Origin: Eulemur rufifrons
Lineage: Eukaryota > Chordata > Mammalia > Primates > Lemuridae
Assembly (NCBI RefSeq): GCF_041146395.1
Contig: NC_090984.1
Span: 81,913,114 to 81,977,113 of the forward strand
Direction of reading: 5' to 3'
DNA length: 64,000 nt
The position numbers and the translations under genes were made by a program. Of the stretch, positions 63,101-64,000 are shown one piece after another (position 1 is the first letter of the stretch; every line of letters starts with the position of its first letter). Under the pieces are notes generated by a model. It saw only the letters and a list, made by a program, of their open reading frames with translations, did no database searches and was not told the DNA's origin.

Positions 63101-64000
63101 TTCCTTGCTCTAGAAAAAAATTCTCTTTTCTCCATTAGCATGATACTCCTTGAATGTTTCTATGGCCCAGAATCTCTTAGGTCATTTTCAGAAGCCACCC
63201 CTGAGATGAGGATTTGGATGCAAGAGTTGAATTAAAGATATGTGACAGGAAAACCCTGTAAGGGTGGATGTTGCTAGTGAGGAGCAAGACAGAGAAAGGA
63301 GGGAAGAAGCCAAGCAAAGGTGTTATTTTGGGCAAAATCCCAGCCTCAGCCTAATGCTGAGTGGAGCTCTGGAGCATAAATTACACTTGAGAATTTGCTC
63401 TGACTTGAGTGAGGGGAGCTTGGCTTTCAATCTCCTGCACTTACTGGTGTAAGTCATTGGCCGTTGGCACCTCAGGATAACAGTAAACTCCTGGGCACGT
63501 CCAATTCTCCATGCAAATGGTGAAACTCCAGTAGTCCAAGGGAAATCTTCTGAAGATAATTGCAGGAGCTAATCGTTATGAAAACAAAGCACATTGAAGC
63601 TGGGGCATGGGTGCCCAGAACCAGTCAAACGGAACCAAGGGCACCTGGGCAGAGCACCATCAATTTATGCTTCACATGTATCTCCTGCAATCTGGAGGTA
63701 TTTAGGGAGGGGAGACACGCTGATTATAAATCAGCTTAATGGTGGAGTTATTCATAGAGGGGAGAGGGTTATTTTTGATGCTAAGGGGGCACACTCTTTG
63801 AAAAAGCATAGCATATTAGTCAAATAGTATTTGCTTTCAATGGACTCAGTTAATAGACTTTGAAATTAGTAAGAGTCAAATCAAGGTTTATAGTCTTCTT
63901 AAAAAGCAAAGGCATCTGTGTGGAAATCTTAGCTATCAGATGCAGGCAGTAGTTCTATGGTAAGTGTGCATGTGGTCGGTTGTGGTGCAGTGGGGAGTGT

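Larger units (their letters stand above)
57251..64000. other. Intergenic region upstream of NIN
   Basis: 6.7 kb with no supportable gene. It contains a MIR, an old L1 3' end, a palindromic MITE, an L2 fragment, a hAT MITE, a GA microsatellite and probably an old interspersed repeat at 62600-63100. The human neighbour on this side is ABHD12B (from memory); no part of it was recognised here. Confidence 0.75.

Overview
The window is mammalian nuclear DNA from a strepsirrhine primate, most likely a Malagasy lemur. The taxon comes from the Alu elements: four copies have the lemur-type linker between the monomers (a stretch reading like ttatatggac...taaaaatatatatag before the second arm), and three of these have clear target-site duplications. 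MIR, L2, old L1 and hAT/Tigger fossils fill the rest, as expected for a primate intron-rich locus.

Only one gene is supported: the 5' part of NIN (ninein), on the minus strand. Ninein is a large coiled-coil scaffold of the mother-centriole subdistal appendages that anchors microtubule minus ends. Eleven coding exons were resolved with exact splice sites, from the initiator ATG at 48101 down to an exon ending at 358. They join without a stop or frame break into codons 1-514, which hold the degenerate EF-hand-rich N-terminus and the beginning of the long coiled coil. The gene continues beyond position 1. A CpG island at about 55.9-57.2 kb holds the promoter. It has two good splice donors (56636/56635 and 56147/56146) that suggest alternative or successive 5'UTR exons, and a nine-codon upstream ORF with a strong start context.

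Layout: 1-11.8 kb, compact exons 12 to 5; 11.8-48.1 kb, three introns of about 12 kb each separating exons 5, 4, 3 and 2; 48.1-56.1 kb, intron 1; 55.9-57.2 kb, CpG-island promoter; 57.2-64 kb, intergenic DNA upstream of NIN with old repeats and no gene that I can support.

I found no new gene system. The points most worth a second look are: a 201-bp segment inserted in an old Alu with 17-bp flanking duplications, whose near-identical twin lies 3.6 kb away; a full-consensus CTCF motif in intron 5; the 5'UTR/uORF arrangement; a lemur Alu nested in a DNA transposon; and several local duplications and G4/purine tracts. Comparisons with human NIN are from memory and are marked as such.
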